Assembly: GCA_002505185.1 (NCBI GenBank) | Contig: DAUP01000063.1 | Coordinates: forward strand, 259 to 7,867 | Direction: 5' to 3' | Source: Ferroplasmaceae archaeon UBA567 | GTDB taxonomy: Archaea; Thermoplasmatota; Thermoplasmata; Thermoplasmatales; Thermoplasmataceae | Length of the DNA: 7,609 bases | Shown here: piece by piece, positions 5,262 to 7,609 of the stretch | Layout of the letters: the number at the start of each line of letters is the position of its first letter | How positions within the stretch are numbered: position 1 is the first letter of the stretch | Made by a program: the position numbers and the translations under genes | The notes under the pieces: generated by a model | The model's database searches: none | What the model saw: only the letters and a program-made list of their open reading frames with translations | What the model was told of the DNA's origin: nothing

Positions 5262-6032
5262 TTTTTTTGTATATTCATAAAGAGCATCAAAGAATATCTG
5301 CCCTGTTCCCTTTTCATAATGATTTCCGTCATTCATCATCTGGAAATTGTAGTAAACCCGCTCAGGATGGGGCATTAAACCAATTACATTCCCGCCCCTG
5401 TTTGATAAAGCAGCTATATCCATGAGAGATCCGTTTGGATTCCACGGGTATGATGAATCAGTCCCATCATAATTCGTATACTGGAACAGCATCTGGTCAT
5501 TATCTATTACAGAATCCAGTGTATTTTTGCTGTCAAATACTACTTTTCCCTCCATATGGGCAACCGGAACCTGAAATATCTTTCCATCAAAATATTTTCT
5601 GAAAATTCTGTTTTTGGAGGTATATTTAACATATGTATACCTGCATTCAAATTTGTTTGAATTGTTGATGGCGAGAACCATTGTCCTCTTTTTTTCCCTA
5701 TCAAGATCAGGAAGCATTCCCAATTCGCTGAGAACCTGAAAACCATTGCAAACTCCAATCAATATTTTGCCTGAATCGATAAATTTGTCAAGGTCATGCA
5801 TGTGGGGAGCAAGCCTGGATGCGAATATGGCACCTGCCCTAACATAGTCCCCGGCTGAAAATCCTCCCGGTATAAACAGCAAATCATAATCTTCCAGTTT
5901 CTTTTTTCCTATTTTCGTTATATGTAAAAATTCAGACGAAAAGCCCGATCTCCTGAGGGATAGAAAAGCTTCCTCCTCATTATTGGTGCCTTCCATCCTG
6001 AGAATGCCGGCCTTTAATTCATTACTTTGCAC
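5250..6032 (-). CDS. purQ: FGAM synthase glutaminase subunit PurQ
   Basis: A 260-residue class I glutamine amidotransferase, the subunit of phosphoribosylformylglycinamidine synthase that releases ammonia from glutamine for PurL in the fourth step of purine synthesis. Seen: N-terminal strand AGILRMEGTNNEEE (8-21), oxyanion region FIPGGFSAGDY (53-63), nucleophile elbow GVCNGFQVL with Cys95 (93-101), VPVAHMEG (155-162), NPNGS (198-202), and the catalytic His222 and Glu224 in LMPHPER (219-225). The triad is complete. It is longer than many archaeal PurQ proteins (about 220), mainly between Cys95 and the HPE motif. It starts with GTG at 6030-6032, 11 bases inside the L40e gene, behind AAGGAGAG, which is a good ribosome binding site. 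purS and purL are not in the window. Confidence 0.93.
   Translation of the reverse strand: MQSNELKAGILRMEGTNNEEEAFLSLRRSGFSSEFLHITKIGKKKLEDYDLLFIPGGFSAGDYVRAGAIFASRLAPHMHDLDKFIDSGKILIGVCNGFQVLSELGMLPDLDREKKRTMVLAINNSNKFECRYTYVKYTSKNRIFRKYFDGKIFQVPVAHMEGKVVFDSKNTLDSVIDNDQMLFQYTNYDGTDSSYPWNPNGSLMDIAALSNRGGNVIGLMPHPERVYYNFQMMNDGNHYEKGTGQIFFDALYEYTKKLVS
5262..5268 (+). terminator. Oligo-T terminator after the UPF0200 gene
   Basis: Seven consecutive T start right after the TAA at 5259-5261. Archaeal RNA polymerase terminates at such runs without needing a hairpin. The tract lies inside the antisense purQ coding end, where it encodes the KK of the C-terminal TKKLVS. Confidence 0.45.
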
Positions 6033-6171
6033 TCTTTCTCTCCTTTGATTTAACTCTCAATCCTGTATAACCGCATTTTCTGCATCTTTCTGCATTTATT
6101 GAATTTCGTGCATAACATCTCATACATATTTTGCGTGTTAATCTTCTTTCAATTGCTTCTGCGAACGGCAT
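6022..6171 (-). CDS. rpl40e: 50S ribosomal protein L40e
   Basis: A 49-residue gene that is easy to miss. The product is MPFAEAIERRLTRKICMRC followed by YARNSINAERCRKCGYTG and a basic tail LRVKSKERKSAK. It carries a four-cysteine zinc ribbon, Cys16-x2-Cys19 and Cys30-x2-Cys33, and a very basic composition. This is the archaeal L40e protein of the large ribosomal subunit, whose eukaryotic counterpart is the ribosomal part of the ubiquitin-L40 fusion; there is no ubiquitin part here. The length is normal. The last 11 bases overlap the GTG start of purQ, so the two genes form one transcription unit with probable translational coupling. Confidence 0.93.
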   Translation of the reverse strand: MPFAEAIERRLTRKICMRCYARNSINAERCRKCGYTGLRVKSKERKSAK

Positions 6172-6217
6172 AAACTCACTTTATCCCTATCTTTTAAGAA
6201 TATTTTAACTTTGTTGT

Positions 6218-6229
6218 AAATTTATAAAA
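6218..6229 (-). promoter_or_regulatory. TATA-like box of the L40e-purQ unit
   Basis: On the minus strand TTTTATAAATTT lies about 53 bases before the L40e ATG, predicting a leader of roughly 25-30 bases. A second weaker run, TTAAAATATTC (about 6201-6211), would give a leader of about 9 bases. AGTGAG a few bases before the ATG could serve as a ribosome binding site. The choice between the two boxes cannot be made from sequence alone. Confidence 0.35.
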
Positions 6230-6241
6230 GGAAACAATAAA

Positions 6242-6257
6242 TAAAAATTATAAAAAA
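6242..6257 (-). terminator. Oligo-T terminator after the FBP aldolase/phosphatase gene
   Basis: Immediately after the stop codon the minus strand reads TTTTTTATAATTTTTAT, with T6 and T5 tracts and no stable hairpin. This is typical of intrinsic termination in archaea and separates this gene from the downstream L40e-purQ unit. Confidence 0.45.
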
Positions 6258-7403
6258 TTATCTTTCTACCCTCATTTCTGATTGTGCGCCCCTATCCTCT
6301 ATGGGCTGGAATTTTGGTGCAAGTTTTTCGAGTATCTTGGGCAGTGCAGTATATTCCATCTCCTCATCCGGAAGCCTGTGGGGTTCAAACACTCCCATTC
6401 TCCTTATATAGTTGGCCATATCCAGAGCCTCTGTCCTGGCATGATCAAAAGCAACGTCCCTGAACATATCAACCGGGCCTGCAAGTTTTCCGTCCTTCAT
6501 GACAAAACCAAGAGCCATGACCCTTGGTGGCCCGTCAAATCTTGTCATCTGTGCATTGTCCATTCCAACAGGCATCATAGGCCCATTGAATGATCCCCTC
6601 ATCCATCCAGATACCAGATATGAATTGGCAAAGGGTTCCAGTGCCTCCCCTGAGGCTGGCAATCCAGATTGTATCCTGACTATTCCTGCAGGATCATCCT
6701 TACCAACATATTCCCCGGCAATGAAGGAAAGCTTGTCAGTTGTTATTACTGCAACGTTCTCGTCAGGAAGTTTTGTATGCGTGTCTTTTGTATATACTCT
6801 TTTAATTACATACTTGCTCTTTGAACCTATAAATGCAAGGAGGTCATATGTATCTTCAGGAAGTGAAAGGTATATCTTTTTACCGTTGTATATGTCCCAC
6901 ACTTCAAATTTGAATCCCATATGCATATTCGGGTCAATTACCAGCCCCGGTGTATTGAAGGGGTCACCGAACATTTTATATATTGGATAATTGAATGCTC
7001 CAGGTTCGGTTTTGTCCATCATATATACTATGAAAGGTTCTGACTTACGGGGTGTTATTTCAAGTTCAGCAACACCTGGACCCATGCCCTTTATATTTCC
7101 AGAAAAAGCATCCTTTAGCAAATCCTGGCCTGCCCCATACAATCCTATCTTCTTTGCAACTTCGGTACCCGCTTTGAATGCATTCCATGCCAGTCCATGA
7201 ATCTCTTCATTATCCGCTCCTCTGGTATGTACCATTGTAATCTGTATATCATCTCCTATATGTGATATGTGGAAATCTGAAATCAATCCTCCCGAATTGT
7301 TTTTTACATAATTCTCTACCGCGTCTACTACGGGCTGATATACAACAGTATGTCCTGGCAGGCTTCCGATATCTGCCTTAATATGTGAAATTGTTGTTTT
7401 CAT
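6258..7403 (-). CDS. fbp: Fructose-1,6-bisphosphate aldolase/phosphatase (archaeal, type V)
   Basis: A 381-residue bifunctional gluconeogenic enzyme that joins dihydroxyacetone phosphate and glyceraldehyde-3-phosphate and then dephosphorylates FBP to fructose-6-phosphate in one remodelling active site. Seen: KADIGSLPGH with metal ligands Asp11 and His18, GDD at 50-52 (Asp51, Asp52), GLYGAGQDLL (87-96), PFNTPGLVIDP (148-158), and AGEYVGKDDP (229-238). The last holds Tyr232 and the Schiff-base Lys235, which correspond to Tyr229 and Lys232 of the Thermoproteus enzyme. Tyr351 corresponds to its Tyr348. All key residues are present and the length fits the family. The ATG at 7401-7403 is about 28 bases downstream of a TATA-like box, suggesting a leaderless mRNA. 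The enzyme is cytosolic and unidirectional. Confidence 0.95.
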   Translation of the reverse strand: MKTTISHIKADIGSLPGHTVVYQPVVDAVENYVKNNSGGLISDFHISHIGDDIQITMVHTRGADNEEIHGLAWNAFKAGTEVAKKIGLYGAGQDLLKDAFSGNIKGMGPGVAELEITPRKSEPFIVYMMDKTEPGAFNYPIYKMFGDPFNTPGLVIDPNMHMGFKFEVWDIYNGKKIYLSLPEDTYDLLAFIGSKSKYVIKRVYTKDTHTKLPDENVAVITTDKLSFIAGEYVGKDDPAGIVRIQSGLPASGEALEPFANSYLVSGWMRGSFNGPMMPVGMDNAQMTRFDGPPRVMALGFVMKDGKLAGPVDMFRDVAFDHARTEALDMANYIRRMGVFEPHRLPDEEMEYTALPKILEKLAPKFQPIEDRGAQSEMRVER

Positions 7404-7423
7404 AATATAAGTATATCAATAAT

Positions 7424-7436
7424 AAGTATTAAATTT
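7424..7436 (-). promoter_or_regulatory. TATA-like box of the FBP aldolase/phosphatase gene
   Basis: On the minus strand AAATTTAATACTT is centred about 28 bases before the ATG, at the right distance for a transcript that starts at or near the start codon. No Shine-Dalgarno sequence precedes the ATG, which fits leaderless initiation. Confidence 0.45.
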
Positions 7437-7524
7437 TATGTTATATTTGCGATTAAATTAATGCAAATTCAGTATTTCTACACACTTATTCAATTTTGCA
7501 AATCCACATGAATGAAACCATACA

Positions 7525-7538
7525 AATATTTAAATATT
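7525..7538. promoter_or_regulatory. Perfect 14-base AT palindrome AATATTTAAATATT
   Basis: A perfect inverted repeat containing TATA-like sequence on both strands, 8 bases beyond the stop of one candidate gene tail at the right edge. It could be a TATA element for a plus-strand transcript leaving the window, a regulator site, or just AT-rich sequence. Confidence 0.25.
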
Positions 7539-7545
7539 ATAATTT

Positions 7546-7609
7546 TTAAGTGAGGAGATAATTTCTATAACCCGGTTCCCTACTAAGATCAAAATCCATA
7601 TAACTCTGA
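7546..7609 (-). CDS. Possible C-terminal end of a gene entering from the right edge
   Basis: On the minus strand two frames are open from the window edge. One gives QSYMDFDLSREPGYRNYLLT and stops with TAA at 7546-7548. The other gives RVIWILILVGNRVIEIIS and a few more residues before a TAA inside the AT palindrome. Neither is recognisable in about 20-25 codons and codon use does not decide. The plus strand shows no better alternative. This could be the tail of a neighbouring gene or non-coding DNA. Confidence 0.2.
   Translation of the reverse strand, partial: QSYMDFDLSREPGYRNYLLT

Noticed and set aside
6282..7200. Long plus-strand open frames opposite the FBP aldolase/phosphatase gene
   Set aside because: They are antisense shadows of a gene with complete catalytic motifs and their translations resemble no protein family.
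7555..7609. tRNA fragment suggested by cccggttccc
   Set aside because: The T-loop consensus GGTTCRA is not met and no matching acceptor stem or second arm is present.

Overview
This AT-rich window looks like chromosomal DNA of a thermoacidophilic euryarchaeon of the Thermoplasmatales type (Ferroplasma, Acidiplasma, Picrophilus or Thermoplasma relatives). The evidence is the gene set: an archaeal Orc1/Cdc6, ribosomal protein L40e, the archaeal bifunctional FBP aldolase/phosphatase and a UPF0200 kinase-like protein. Several genes also have TATA-like boxes centred about 26-30 bases before the start codon, as expected for leaderless archaeal mRNAs, and AGG/AGA arginine and ATA isoleucine codons are frequent. 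The genus is an inference.

Bases 1-1080 are an accessory zone full of broken mobile DNA. The left edge holds a short open frame of unknown origin running into a fragment of an IS200/IS605 Y1 (HUH) transposase. A TnpB-like tail and a decayed right-end hairpin follow. Next come two small two-helix membrane protein genes that are paralogues with their halves in opposite order (A-B, then B-A). On the minus strand lies the C-terminal stub of a DDE/integrase-core transposase.

Bases 1088-5261 are plus-strand housekeeping genes: a TenA-type thiamine salvage protein followed 24 bases later by folC; orc1/cdc6 behind an 86-base spacer rich in AACC/GGTT motifs; then a small protein of unknown function and a UPF0200 P-loop kinase-like protein separated by 2 bases. 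The last gene converges on purQ, and their 3' ends overlap by 12 bases.

Bases 5250-7403 are minus-strand genes, in transcription order: FBP aldolase/phosphatase (gluconeogenesis), a 49-residue ribosomal protein L40e, and purQ (FGAM synthase glutaminase subunit). purQ starts at a GTG inside the end of the L40e gene, so these two are very probably co-transcribed. After 7403 there is AT-rich promoter DNA and, at the right edge, a short stretch open in two minus-strand frames that may be the tail of another gene.

I see no CRISPR array, RNA gene or complete mobile element. The most unusual items are the permuted membrane-protein pair beside IS debris, the repeat cluster upstream of orc1, the TenA-folC pairing with a Glu in place of the usual Asp, and the Walker A Asp in the UPF0200 protein.
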